From assembly GCA_020747015.1 (NCBI GenBank), contig JAGTJM010000016.1:310001-374000 (forward strand): a stretch of DNA of 64,000 bases, given 5' to 3'. Source of the stretch: Pyrenochaeta sp. MPI-SDFR-AT-0127. Lineage: Eukaryota; Ascomycota; Dothideomycetes; Pleosporales; Cucurbitariaceae. The number at the start of each line of letters is the position of its first letter. The stretch's first letter is position 1. Shown piece by piece: positions 10,848 through 21,213 of this stretch. The notes beneath the pieces were generated by a model. That model did not search any database. It was not told where the DNA came from and saw nothing but the letters and a program-made list of their open reading frames with translations. A program made the position numbers and the translations under genes.

Positions 10848-11537
10848 TGTGTTCTAATGTCTGTCAGAACGAGGCATTGATTGGGTGGGTTCAGGTAACT
10901 AAGTCGATAGTTGAGACGATGGTTAAGTAGAGATTCTGGAGCATCGACTGATTGTATGGTGTTCAGAGCCAGGAACTGGTGAAGTATCAACATGGAGCTG
11001 CTGATGATCATGGTGAATGGAAGACTATCTTGTCAAAGTCTGGGAAACGGTAGTATGTCCACGTGTGTAATATCAGCTCTGTGAAAGAGGCATTCACGAA
11101 ACCCACAATCAATACACACAGAGAACGAACACTGTACCTATGAAAACCGTGTATCTCATACAAGTAATGCAACCAAGCCACAATCGCTGCGTCGAAGGCA
11201 TTGTTTCTATATGTTGGCAGCTGAGGCAGTCCACAAGTCTTCATCATGGTCAGGGTAATGACACGGGCTGCCACCCAAATGCTGAAGCCCTCTGCATTCT
11301 CGAGCAACACTATGCAGAATAACCACAATTGAAAAAGACACCCGCAAATAATGGTGAAAGGTATGCGTGTCGTTTCACGGTTTGCATTGTATGAGGACAC
11401 AGCCCTCTCGTACTACTTATAGAACTGATTGCTCCTACCACCCAAACGCTTTTCTGGTTCGACCATCACTAACACTCACATCTACGCTTACTACAAACAA
11501 GAACCTCAACCTCCAAATATCCTCAGTCATACCCTCC
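10848..11537. other. Divergent promoter region between small gene and kinase, copy 2
   Basis: This 690-bp spacer lies between the two start codons. Frames across it (for example 11008-11400 minus) have no recognisable features. A plus-strand frame is open from 11367 into the kinase, but its N-terminal part does not match the paralogue, so it is more likely leader. Confidence 0.45.
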
Positions 11538-12857
11538 ATGGACTCACAATCTGGCTTGAAATGGGAGCCGTCTTGGTTCAGCGAGCCGGTGCCAGTGTGG
11601 ACCATCGAACCAGATATCGAGCTTCTTACCGAGCTCGCACGCGAAGCGCTCAAGCTTCCTGAAAGCATACCATGCATCATTGAGTTCCTCGCTCAAGGGA
11701 CTTTCAACAAAGTCTACACTATCACCTGCGGTGGTCTTGCACTCTACGTTCTGCGGGTCAGTTTACCAGTCCAACCGCGATTCAAAACAATGAGCGAACA
11801 AGCGACGATTAACTATGTTCGTCATCATACTAACACCCCTGCTCCACAGGTGATATTTTACGAAGCTGCCAACAATAATAAGCTCGGTTTCGAGTGGATG
11901 ATCATCAGTAAAGTGCCTGGCGCTGCTATGGAAGGACAGTGGCACCAGGTGAGCTGGCTAACAAAGGGACTATGGGTGCGACAGATGGCAGCCTACCTTG
12001 CGCAGTTATTTCAAAGCCGTTTCCTTGGGATCGGCAATCTCTTCATGACGAGCGATCTACAACAACTACCTTCTGCGGACATCTCAAACGCTCTGCTACT
12101 TGGCATGGAGTTCAGCAGTGAGACATCAGGTTTTTGCCTTGGTGAGATTGTTTCTGTTCCGTTCTTTACAAATGATCACCTGATGGTAGACATGCCGCGA
12201 GGTCCATTTAAAAACAGCCAAGATTGGCTTGTAGCACGAATAATGTTGCACATACATGATGTGGACAACGCCTCAAGCTCTGAAGATGAAGACGACGACG
12301 ACGAGAGATATAACGAATTACGAGCTATGAATACCCCAGAGGCCATTAAATCTCGTGCGCAGCGCCTTTTGAACCTCTTGCCCCGGATTTTCGCAAGCGA
12401 TGATGTCGAGGAATACGTCCTCCATCACCACGACCTCAACTCCAACAACATCATAACTGACAGTAATCATAATATTGCTGGTATTATAGACTGGGAATGC
12501 ATCAGTACCTGTCCGGTCTGGCTCGCATGTGAGATACCAGAATTCCTAGATGGTGTTGAGCGTAGCGAATGTCCTGATCCCGATGAGTGGCCGATCAGTA
12601 TACAAGACGACGGTCGGGAAGATCGAAACTGCGTCTACTATGAGCAGCTTGAAGAGTACCAGAAAACGCAGTTGCGCCGGTTCTTTCTTGAGGAGATGAA
12701 CCGTATCAGTCCGGCATGGGTACAAGCATATATAGGGCGTAAGCGTAAGGCGGATTTCGAACAAGTCGTCGCACTCTTTGGAGTTGGTTCAATGGGTAAA
12801 GCGATTTCTAAATGGCTGGATGCTGTGGAAAAGGGCGAAAGCCCTGCGGGTATTTGA
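11538..12857 (+). CDS. APH-like (aminoglycoside phosphotransferase-fold) kinase, copy 2
   Basis: The protein is 439 aa, single exon, and paralogous to the kinase at 8630 along its whole length. It starts MDSQSGLKWEP, and the glycine-rich loop reads FLAQGTFNKVY (about 54-64). The catalytic motif is HHDLNSNNII (about 295-305), the metal-binding motif IIDWE is near 316-320, and the C-terminal helix is KADFEQVVALFG then KWLDAVEKGE. The acidic insert between the lobes is only about 25 residues (SSSEDEDDDDERYNE), which accounts for most of the length difference from copy 1. All catalytic positions I can judge are present, so it should be a competent kinase. The substrate is unknown. The arrangement (broken small gene, divergent kinase) repeats that of copy 1, implying a segmental duplication of a gene pair. 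Confidence 0.85.
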   Translation: MDSQSGLKWEPSWFSEPVPVWTIEPDIELLTELAREALKLPESIPCIIEFLAQGTFNKVYTITCGGLALYVLRVSLPVQPRFKTMSEQATINYVRHHTNTPAPQVIFYEAANNNKLGFEWMIISKVPGAAMEGQWHQVSWLTKGLWVRQMAAYLAQLFQSRFLGIGNLFMTSDLQQLPSADISNALLLGMEFSSETSGFCLGEIVSVPFFTNDHLMVDMPRGPFKNSQDWLVARIMLHIHDVDNASSSEDEDDDDERYNELRAMNTPEAIKSRAQRLLNLLPRIFASDDVEEYVLHHHDLNSNNIITDSNHNIAGIIDWECISTCPVWLACEIPEFLDGVERSECPDPDEWPISIQDDGREDRNCVYYEQLEEYQKTQLRRFFLEEMNRISPAWVQAYIGRKRKADFEQVVALFGVGSMGKAISKWLDAVEKGESPAGI

Positions 12858-13137
12858 GAATAGGGTGGCCGGGGTGGTGGGGGAACAAACGTTAAGCTGA
12901 GCTTGGTCCTGGAGTTCTTCAACTCAGCCCTGGGCTCTTTCAGCTGCGTGGCGTGCAAGCCTGTGACACCATACATCATGCAAGCGCTCAGCCGTCTAAG
13001 CTAGAGCGCAGGCACAGCCTCAGCCTCTGGCGCAACGACAATGATATCCTCCCTTTCCCCGCAGGAATCCACTTCTGAAGGATAGGGTCATCTACAACCT
13101 TCAACCTTACTTACACTCGCTCAATACCTTAATAAAA

Positions 13138-14589
13138 ATGGTCGCTCACTACGCGGATGAAGGTGCCTTCATTTATTCTCCCCTTAACTACAAAGCCAAT
13201 GCTATAAGGCTCGTGAAACTTCTCCCTCGCTCGAGGCCGAGCGATCCGGTGCAATGCAAACTCTTCGTCGAGAAACTCCATCCAGGGATCGAGTTTCACG
13301 CTCTGTCCTACGTGTGGGGGCCGCGCTCACACAACAAGATCCTCATCGATGGCTCCAGCCTCGAGGTCCGCGACAATTTATACCATTTCCTCGAAGAAAA
13401 GTCATTGGACCGCGATTTCTGCCTCAATAAACGCTTCTGGGTCGATCAGATCTGTATAGATCAAGCGAATCTCAAGGAGCGCAATCATCAGGTCAGCCAG
13501 ATGGCGCAAATTTATTCTTCAGCTAGGCGAGTGCATATTTGGCTAGGTCGGGGAAGAGGAACAAGTGATGGTGTCATGGATGATATTCAAACATACAAGT
13601 CCCCATATGCATTACCGCACGCCCTGCTATACCCGCCCCCGCCGGACCATGAGTACTCCATGTCGATGGGCCTACAGTGTTTCGCATATCTCTCCGAAGC
13701 GCGATACTGGAACCGCTTATGGATCATCCAAGAAATCCTTCTCGCGAAATCCATTAGCGTTATATACGGACCCAAAACCATTCCATGGAGTCAATTAGAG
13801 ATCCTACTCAACGATATCCTGCTGTATCTGCAAGACGCAGAAAATGCCGTAGATGACCTCGTTTACGCAGAGTCGCTGCGATTCTCTAATCTTGGACGCT
13901 TCATACTCGAACGGCAGAAAATGCTTTCAGAAGGCATCGATGGGGCAGCTAGGCTGTTTGACTGGTACAATATCATCCAACTATCCCGCGAATCCTGCTG
14001 TACCGACGTACGAGACCGCGTATTCGGTGTTCTAGGCCTGGTCGATCCGTCTATCCGCATTCCTGTAGACTACTCGCTATCTACAGAGCGCATTTGTCGC
14101 GAAGTGCTGGCCACCTATGCACGGCACTACCTTGACAGCGGGCGTGCCGCTAAAGCCATCGCGTCACCTCGTGAGAGGAAGCAGACGCTAATGGGTTTTG
14201 CGGAGGCGCTGGTCATTGCACTCGAATGCTCCGACCTGATGACGATCGAGTCACGAGAGATCATCGAGAAGGAGATTGCGAGGTCAAACAATGGAAATAA
14301 CGGCTTACTGGGTTTATTGGGTCTGACCGGGCTTCGGAAAGTGGTGGCGCGCGCACGAGGATTGAGGGAGGAGGAGCGACAAACTCGGCGTCATCGGCGC
14401 ACCAAAGAAGAGGAAGTTATAAGTGAAGACGTTGCGATAGAACAGGAAGCAGTCAGCATCGAGCACTTAACTCTTAGGGGAGTGCCTTCAAGGCGGAGCT
14501 CGATCTCCTGCTCATTCAACGACATGGTATACGAGGCACCAATACAAGCCCGCGTAGATGTCCCAACGATAACGATAACCGTCCATTAA
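13138..14589 (+). CDS. HET-domain (heterokaryon incompatibility) protein
   Basis: The protein is 483 aa, single exon, with ATG at 13138 directly after an A-rich leader. The HET domain spans about residues 50-210 and shows the canonical blocks: FHALSYVWG (about 53-61), FWVDQICIDQANLKERNHQVSQM, IYSSARRVHIWLG, and later RYWNRLWIIQEILLAK. HET domains trigger cell death when incompatible hyphae fuse, and have been compared to TIR domains. Many genomic copies have no known partner. After the domain come ESCCTDVRDRVFGVLGLVD, typical of HET proteins, and a charged Arg/Glu-rich tail (REEERQTRRHRRTKEEEV). The tail has no recognisable second domain. Neighbouring APH-like genes may be coincidental. The gene looks intact. 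Confidence 0.9.
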   Translation: MVAHYADEGAFIYSPLNYKANAIRLVKLLPRSRPSDPVQCKLFVEKLHPGIEFHALSYVWGPRSHNKILIDGSSLEVRDNLYHFLEEKSLDRDFCLNKRFWVDQICIDQANLKERNHQVSQMAQIYSSARRVHIWLGRGRGTSDGVMDDIQTYKSPYALPHALLYPPPPDHEYSMSMGLQCFAYLSEARYWNRLWIIQEILLAKSISVIYGPKTIPWSQLEILLNDILLYLQDAENAVDDLVYAESLRFSNLGRFILERQKMLSEGIDGAARLFDWYNIIQLSRESCCTDVRDRVFGVLGLVDPSIRIPVDYSLSTERICREVLATYARHYLDSGRAAKAIASPRERKQTLMGFAEALVIALECSDLMTIESREIIEKEIARSNNGNNGLLGLLGLTGLRKVVARARGLREEERQTRRHRRTKEEEVISEDVAIEQEAVSIEHLTLRGVPSRRSSISCSFNDMVYEAPIQARVDVPTITITVH

Positions 14590-15584
14590 AGCAGATGATG
14601 GATTTTCGCATAACATGACAGAGTTTCCGCTACCATCGCGTTGAGGCTTTTGCTTAACGTCGATACGATGGAGATGAGTTGTATGCCTTTGCTCTTGTGT
14701 AATCCTCTCATTTCTGCTTCCTTCAAGGGACGGTCCTGGCCGATTTCCACCTAATGTGGTAGCTCAGCTGTGTTTCATGAACGCTGGAACAAGACAAAAA
14801 CATGTTGCTTCGGCACGGGCAATGGACGCTGCCAACCACCGCAGGTAATTCACCTGGTCTTGCTGCTTTGAACCGGTTGGATGAGAAGATTGCCCCTTGC
14901 ATCTCTTACCTCTCATGATAGTTCCATCAGAAGTTCATCTTTGTAGGCCTCTACTTCCGTGTCTACAGGAATGTTAGGCTAGCAGCTCCAGAGAACGCGT
15001 CAATAAATCTTGTCGACACTTCTAGGATCTTACTGCGATGTCATTCACACCGAATGTGAAAGGATACATCATATACTGCATATGTATGAGATGCCCAAGT
15101 AACCCTCGCCATGAGCTGGTGACGATGTACCTGCTCTGTATCAGTCGGACTCCCCGGATGCCAGTTATTGAGGCATGAGTACTAAGCAAAGTCGGTGAAA
15201 AGTTACTTCATGACGAACTATTCACTTTGTGGGCTCCAGAATTCGAAGAGCTTCTGGCATTCATGTTCTGTATGGGGAGTCTCGTTCCAGCGTCCATTAT
15301 GTGATAAGATGTTGGTTATTCACAAGTATTTCCGGCACAGTTGGTCTTCCGTCAAGACAGGGATTGAGCAACGCGCTGGCAGCTCTTAACTTGCCCCAGT
15401 AACTAGGCAGCATGATTTAAGACTAGTTGTACATCCATAGCAATGACAAAGTCAATTCGAGGCGACCTAGTCCACACAGTTGGCTTGCCTTTGTATCAAA
15501 CTATTGATCGAATGCAGCTTGTCAAACGGTGGCTCATTGTGCCTGCTTCATTGATCCTACACCAGCACAGTCTAGGGCCGCAGT
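14590..15584. other. Spacer downstream of HET gene, no gene recognised
   Basis: About 1 kb without a convincing gene. Short frames near 15195-15390 have some protein-like runs (PEFEELLAFMF) but end quickly, and I could not tie them to a family. It may contain decayed sequence belonging to the kinase remnant that follows. Confidence 0.4.
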
Positions 15585-15761
15585 CTCCGAATCATTAACG
15601 AGCTTTGTCAAGCCAAAGCCGGTTTTGAGGACGTTGTGGCACAGTTTGGCCAACGCATGATGAGCCCTTACACCGATTGGTGGCTGAATGACGTTGAGAA
15701 GGATATGAGTTCCCCGAGCCTCGCCGAGATCTTTCGCAATAGACAGACCGCCAACATTTAA
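15585..15761 (+). pseudogene. C-terminal remnant of a third APH-like kinase copy
   Basis: One plus-strand frame reads AKAGFEDVVAQFGQRMM, then YTDWWLNDVEKDMSSP, and stops at TAA 15759-15761. This matches the extreme C-terminus of the two kinases (KADFEQVVALFG, KWLDAVEKGESP in copy 2; KADFEFAV, EWLDAVENGEKP in copy 1). No catalytic motif or earlier kinase sequence was found upstream; a stop lies in frame at about 15570. So only the last 50-60 codons survive. It is a truncated relic rather than a gene, and shows the kinase family had at least three copies in this 8-kb tract. Confidence 0.6.
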
Positions 15762-17706
15762 TTGGCAGGTGGGTAAAATCCGAGCCTGAGTTCTGCGAGG
15801 AACATGTTGGAAATGATGCACAAGCATAGCCACCCCAAGCTGGCGAGCAGTAGCGGCCTTTTGGTGACACTCTAAAGGTCACATGCGGTCCATTTAGACA
15901 TCGGCTACCAAAGAATAACATATGGGCATTTTGGTCAGACCAATTAATTCTTTGGGTAGTGCCTTGTTGGCGCATCATGCAGAGCGAAATGGTCTGACAG
16001 AGCAGGGATGGTTGTTTGCTTTGATTTTTAGTAGTCGAAGAGAGCAATGATCTGAACATCGCCATTCCCATCCACTCTAAGCTATATCACTATCAGTATG
16101 AGTTTGTACAATTCTCGTATCCAATATCAAATTTCTCCTCGAGTCAGTTGTTCAAGAAAAGCCAAGCCCGTTACTCCCGCCGCTCGCAAAGACCTCTTGA
16201 AGGGTAGTTGCGTCATTTTGAAGCCTAGTGCCAAGGTGGCAGAGGCGGCGTGGTGGTCTGCTCTTCACCGCATGATTGATGTTCGAATGTGGATGCCGGC
16301 GTGTGGATATGCTTCGGATGTGGTTTAGGCATCGTGGAGAAAGTAAGGTTGGAACCCAAAAATAGCAAAAGCGCTAGGCTGGGAAGATGGCGATCATGAA
16401 CCGCAGGGGCGGGACAGTGACTTGACCAACACCATCCCACTGTCAGGCCCGCGGTCCTCAACACCACGCCCGTTGGCTCGCAATCTCCTGCCCACAACTT
16501 GTCACCCGCATATGCACGCCGCAGCTGTTTGTGCTACCGCCGCAAAGCCGCCGAGAGAATCCTCCAATCCCATTCACTGAAATTCGCGAGAGGCCTGACG
16601 CGCCACTGCGGGAGCTAACGATCCTTTTACCACCCTGCTTCACCCCTTCTGCTTCACCATAACAAGTTCGGCTTCGTCTTGTCCGCATTTCGCATTTGTG
16701 TCGCCGTCCAGGCCTTCTATGGCTTGGTTCAGGCAGATTCACAGAAGAAAAATCAAGGCGCTCAGCCCAGTCCTCGCATCAAGCCGTCTCTTGCTCATCT
16801 CATTTCACTTAGCGCACGTGGCTGTGCCTTCTGAATCCAAAGCTTGGATCCCTTACAATCCTTAAGCACACTTCTGTCTGCCGATAATAATGCTCATGAT
16901 GGAACTGTGCCGCGAACGTTGGTGCTTCTAGCCGGAGCAAAGTTTGGGAAGCGGTTCGCGAGAGCAGCCAATTCAATGTTGTTAGTTGCACGAGCTGAAC
17001 AGCACGCCTTCAGCTCCGAGATGAATTGGGCAAAAGCACACAGACGTGGCTCGGACGCGTCAGAAAGACACATTTTTACTGGCCAGACACTATACAGGGC
17101 TGTTTTTGACGTGCGAGATGCTTGTGCTGCAACTCCTGTCCAGAGATCTGTGCCACCACCCGGCCTAACGCATCACTTCCCTATTCCTCTCCTATGTCGC
17201 ACTGGTCAAAGCTTTCATGACGGTATTTCTTGCTTCTCATTTGTCGACTCTCAGTCAGTCCATGAGCGCTCGAACTGTACGCAGGGGCGAAATGGCGTTC
17301 AATGATTCGAAGGCCCATTCCCCCACAACAGGCTGAGGCTGAGCTTCTTTACCTCAGATTGAGAAGAGCAAGGTCTGGATGCCTGTTCAGATATTCGGCG
17401 CCACGGATAGGGTCAGAATGAGTCCATGCGCAGCATGTTCCACCTTGGAGACACTTATATCTTCAGCCTGACGCCCGGCTGCGAGCTCTCTCTATAGAGT
17501 TGTCTTTTTCAGTACAGCATCAGCCTGACTATGATGAACGTGTTTCAGCTTCGTATAGCATAGTTGTTCGTTCGTATTTCACTCACCAAGCCCCAGCCTT
17601 GGTCCACTCAGAAGAGTCAAATACTTCCACAAACCCAATTCAAACTCTGTCTCGCCAACCGAACCACTTCGTCAATACATTCCCCATCTCAGTAACATCA
17701 GTCATT
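15762..17706. other. Spacer with no supportable gene
   Basis: About 1.9 kb between the kinase remnant and the membrane-protein gene. Frames of 60-158 codons overlap on both strands without family features, and their composition looks non-coding. The last 200 bp are the likely promoter and leader of the gene at 17707; the frame there is open from a TTG at 17500, but the first good ATG is at 17707. Confidence 0.45.
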
Positions 17707-18345
17707 ATGGCTCCAACACCAACGAATGACGACCTCGCCGCCGATCCAACATCATCATCAACACCAACACCAACACCAAAGCCTGGTTACTGGACCAAAG
17801 CGAATATCGCCGTGACAACAGTCTTTGCATTACTGGCGCTTGGGGTCGTCCTTGCCCTCCTCGCTTTCTACCTCCACCGCCTGTTACAGAAGAAGAAGCG
17901 CGCTGGACTACATTCTGATAAAGCCGGCCTTCTCGACAACGAAGACAAGTCAAGCATGTTTAGTAGGAACAGAGAAAGCAGTGTTACATTATACGTGGAC
18001 TCGGAAGGCGATGCGCACAGCAAGAGAGCCAGTCAGGATAATCTGAACTTGATCCCACTTCAAATCACACCAGTGGAGGAGAGCAGAGATCCTATGAACA
18101 ACAACAGGGGAAGCACAGGCAGTGGCGTCAGCATGATGAGCAGAACGACGAACACCAACACCTTGAGCTCCATGATGCTGAGTCCTGTATCGCCGAGCGG
18201 TGAAGAAGGTGACTTGGGAGTAAGGCCTAGCGGCCGGCCACGCAGCACCAGCTCCACAAGCCAAAGGGCACGATACTACGAGAGCACACCCACGAATTAC
18301 GAAATGCCACCAATCCCCAAAATCGTCCGAACGCCGTCTGGCTAG
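17707..18345 (+). CDS. Single-pass membrane protein with Ser/Thr-rich cytoplasmic tail, unknown function
   Basis: The protein is 212 aa, single exon, starting MAPTPTNDD. A short Thr/Pro/Ser-rich N-terminus (about residues 1-35) precedes one strong membrane segment (NIAVTTVFALLALGVVLAL, about 37-60). A basic stop-transfer stretch RLLQKKKRAG follows, then about 145 hydrophilic, Ser-rich residues ending PPIPKIVRTPSG. No cleavable signal peptide, so type III/Ib topology with the basic side in the cytoplasm is likely. Such small proteins are common in Pleosporales and usually annotated as hypothetical. The tail looks disordered and phosphorylatable. The frame extends upstream to 17500 without an ATG, and I judge that part to be leader. 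Confidence 0.65.
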   Translation: MAPTPTNDDLAADPTSSSTPTPTPKPGYWTKANIAVTTVFALLALGVVLALLAFYLHRLLQKKKRAGLHSDKAGLLDNEDKSSMFSRNRESSVTLYVDSEGDAHSKRASQDNLNLIPLQITPVEESRDPMNNNRGSTGSGVSMMSRTTNTNTLSSMMLSPVSPSGEEGDLGVRPSGRPRSTSSTSQRARYYESTPTNYEMPPIPKIVRTPSG

Positions 18346-19319
18346 GAGAGATCATGAGACTTAGGGACATGCTATATTGGTAGCTCACTCGCGTGAGAGA
18401 GATGGTAATACTAGATCCCCACATTTTGTTTCTGGTGTCATCTTCGCACTGCTCTTGTTTCACTTCTCCTCCTCCCAGCATTTATCTTGTTCAGCATTGT
18501 TTCTTTTTTACGAATACCCTTTTTCACTCCTGCATCTTGAGGAACACAAGTACTAGACTCGAAAAATCTAAAATATCCCATGTACAAACAGAATTTATGA
18601 TAACAATATTACTTCATGCTCTAGGTTTCTTTGTTGTCAAGTCGAGTGAAGTCAGCGTCTGCCTAAGCGCCGCAGTAACGCGCCCATATTACGACATTTC
18701 GGCCCCAAAAATGCCCCGTCATAGGAGTGATTACTACGCTAGCAGCATCGATCCTTTGCGACTCGGGCGATTCGGAGTCAGCAATCCTCTGTCCAAGCGA
18801 TTTCGCAACAGACCCCTGTGTAATTGCCGCGCTTAAAGGTCGGACCCTGATTCTCAAAATGCCCCTCGCAATTGTGAAATTTGCTCCCGCAACTCTACTA
18901 GTTCAGCCAGCGCATCGCATTCGCATATATTGACAGGTTTAGACGAGCGCCCTTAGGTGAGTTTCGGCCCGTCTGATGAATGTGGTGGCACAGCACTTCC
19001 CGCCCACTAGAGGACCAGCTGTCAAACTAAGCATCGCCTACCTTGCGGCTGTGCCACGAACAGAAACCAGGGATTTGGGTGATGCCAGGTGATTGTGCAT
19101 AGCGAAAGTGGCTGTGCATACACATTGATTCTCGTGTAAGTGGGTAAGATGTCGTAACGTTCCAGTAATGCTATGCAAAATTACACGTGGGATCAATGGC
19201 AGCCTTGTGAAGTAGACAGCAGAATACGTTAAGGAGGTGAAATTGTGCGGCTTCTTGATTCAGTGCAGCATTTCCTACCAGCTCTAAACAGTTACTCAAA
19301 CATACAGTGAATGCCTACA
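18346..19319. other. Spacer; possible decayed element near 18.66-18.93 kb
   Basis: The first 250 bp are pyrimidine-rich and probably the 3' UTR of the gene ending at 18345. Around 18660-18930 the minus strand shows short protein-like pieces (ELVELREQISQLR) separated by stops, compatible with an old transposon relic, but I cannot assign it. Nothing else recognised. Confidence 0.35.
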
Positions 19320-20668
19320 TTATAATTTTGACGATTTCTTCTCCTTGGGCTTCATGACTGCATTCAATTCCTCCACGAATCTCTCACTGAGCACACTCCT
19401 CTCGCGCCCTACTTTACCATTCCACTCTTCTTCCGTCTTCTTCTCCCAATCCCAGTACCTAACCATTTCCTTCTTGATCCACTTTCCTATATGCTCGGCG
19501 CTCTCTTCCACCTTCTCCATTGGGATTAAGTGACCTGCATCCTGCACCATGACATTTGCTACACGACCTTCGGCGCGCCCACCACTACCGCCAACGCCGG
19601 AACCAGTTTTGGTCATCTTCTCTTCGATAATAGCATCATCGGTGAGGAAGGACAGGCTGCCGAAAACGTAGAGAACTGAAGGACGAATGGAAGGCAACTG
19701 ATTGAAAACGATGGTGCTTTCGCCGCGATAGAACGGTGACTGAATGTCGACATCAGGTGTTATGTCTGCGTGTGTCCGTCTGTTGACCTTTGGATTGCTC
19801 AATGTGAAGTTTGCGGAAGAGGGCTCCTTATCCCCAGGACGAGCTGCGAAGTTTGGTCGTAAGAAAGTCATGACTTCTTGGTGCTTGGTGGTTGTCAAAG
19901 TAACTTCAGGCGATTTTGCATCTGGAAACTGGCTGGTTGGCACGTCACGGAGTCCGTATTGGACCCAACGGTCGAGCACTCGAGAATCCCAGGTTTGGTA
20001 GAATTTGCTCTTCTTAAAGCTCTTCGCGGCTTCTTCACGGGAGGGCCATCGCTCGCGTCGCCTCGCGGATGCGGCAGCTGGGGAGACGTTACCGACTAGA
20101 GAGACCTTGCCTTGGATAACTGGATCGATGAGAATGAGGCTTTCAAATAGACGGGGATGAAGGAGGGCGAGGTTTGCTAGTTGGCAGCCGCCCATGCTGT
20201 GCCCTACACCGATAATGGGTCGGGGCATTTGGTCGCGAAATATGTTGACCATATGGAGGAGATCTCGGCTGTGATCGAGCCAGGCAGCTGCATTGAGTCA
20301 GTATTTGTGGGTGTGTCAGACGCAAGTTACATACGATCGTTGCCCAGCTTATCCTCGTTAAGCACGCTACTCCAGCCCTGGTGGACGACATCTGCTATCC
20401 ATATACTACGGATACCAAAGCCATATTGCTGACACCTCTTCAACAGCTCATCCCAAAGTGGTTCATACAATTCCTTTGGGAAGCCATTGGCATGCGCCGC
20501 AATGATAGTGATGTCTCCAGACTTTGGACTGGAGTTGTTGAGTGGAGTGTATTGCTTAACAGCTAGATGCAATACTTCATCCTGATGTGTTGAGGTTGCT
20601 CTAGGGAATCCGCGAATATGAGAAGCTTCTATCTTGTGCTCGTCTATCCGGAAGAGGTCTGAAGACAT
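19320..20668 (-). CDS. Peroxisomal alpha/beta hydrolase (Lpx1/Akt2-like), C-terminal SKL
   Basis: Two exons, 20668-20335 and 20287-19320, joined across a 47-nt intron (GTATGT donor, GCAG acceptor). The splice restores NEDKLGND-P-AWLDHSRDLLHM, and total length is 433 aa. The alpha/beta hydrolase fold shows the N-terminal strand ITIIAAHANGFPKELYEP, the nucleophile elbow GHSMGG with Ser at about 142, and the catalytic His in QDAGHLIPME near the C-terminus. The protein ends KKSSKL, a perfect type-1 peroxisomal targeting signal. Relatives include yeast peroxisomal lipase Lpx1 and the Akt2-type hydrolases of Alternaria host-selective toxin pathways, but the same family is widespread in non-toxigenic fungi. 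No toxin-cluster neighbours (acyl-CoA synthetase, enoyl-CoA hydratase) are seen here, so a general lipid/ester role is more likely. Peroxisomal location is inferred from the tripeptide. Confidence 0.85.
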
Positions 20669-21213
20669 GATGATGCTCGGCCCCAATTATGCGATAACTC
20701 GGTGCTGGTAGATGTACAATGGGTTGGCAAAGGGCTGCGATAAATACACTTGAGCAAGCAAGAAAAGACGCTTCACATTCAAGAAGATATAGGAGATGAA
20801 TTGAAGGAGAACAACTGAGTTTCCTGGGTAGAAGAATGCCGCGAGCTGAATCGCGGTGTCGTGACGAATTGCCGTACAATCTGAAGAGGAAAGCCGAGGT
20901 TCACGGGTTTCTCCACAAAGCACAACAAGCGTGGCAGCGGAAGCAAGGGTATCAAGAGCGACCCAAACGTAATACCGATTCAAGCAGAAGGCGGTCTCTG
21001 CCGTGAGGACGGAGTATGAATCAGAGGTCTGTGCAAATGTGCACCTGGGCAACACGGCGGGGATCAAGTGCAACTGTTGGATTGGTGGGGTATCACGTGA
21101 ACACGACGCGCTCGGAAGCACGACCGGAACCATGGCCCAGTACGCGCATCGCGCCTTCGATTCGACAATATCGTCGCACTTGAATTCCACCGCCTTTCCT
21201 TCTCCACGCAATC
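20669..21213. other. Divergent promoter region, hydrolase / BRC1
   Basis: A 545-bp intergenic region between two start codons pointing apart. The 174-codon minus-strand frame at 20687-21211 is leader and intergenic sequence with no recognisable features. No distinct element identified. Confidence 0.45.

Noticed and set aside
18663..18933. Possible transposase or gag relic on the minus strand
   Set aside because: Only short protein-like bits between stops, and no family motif could be named; kept as a note on the spacer.
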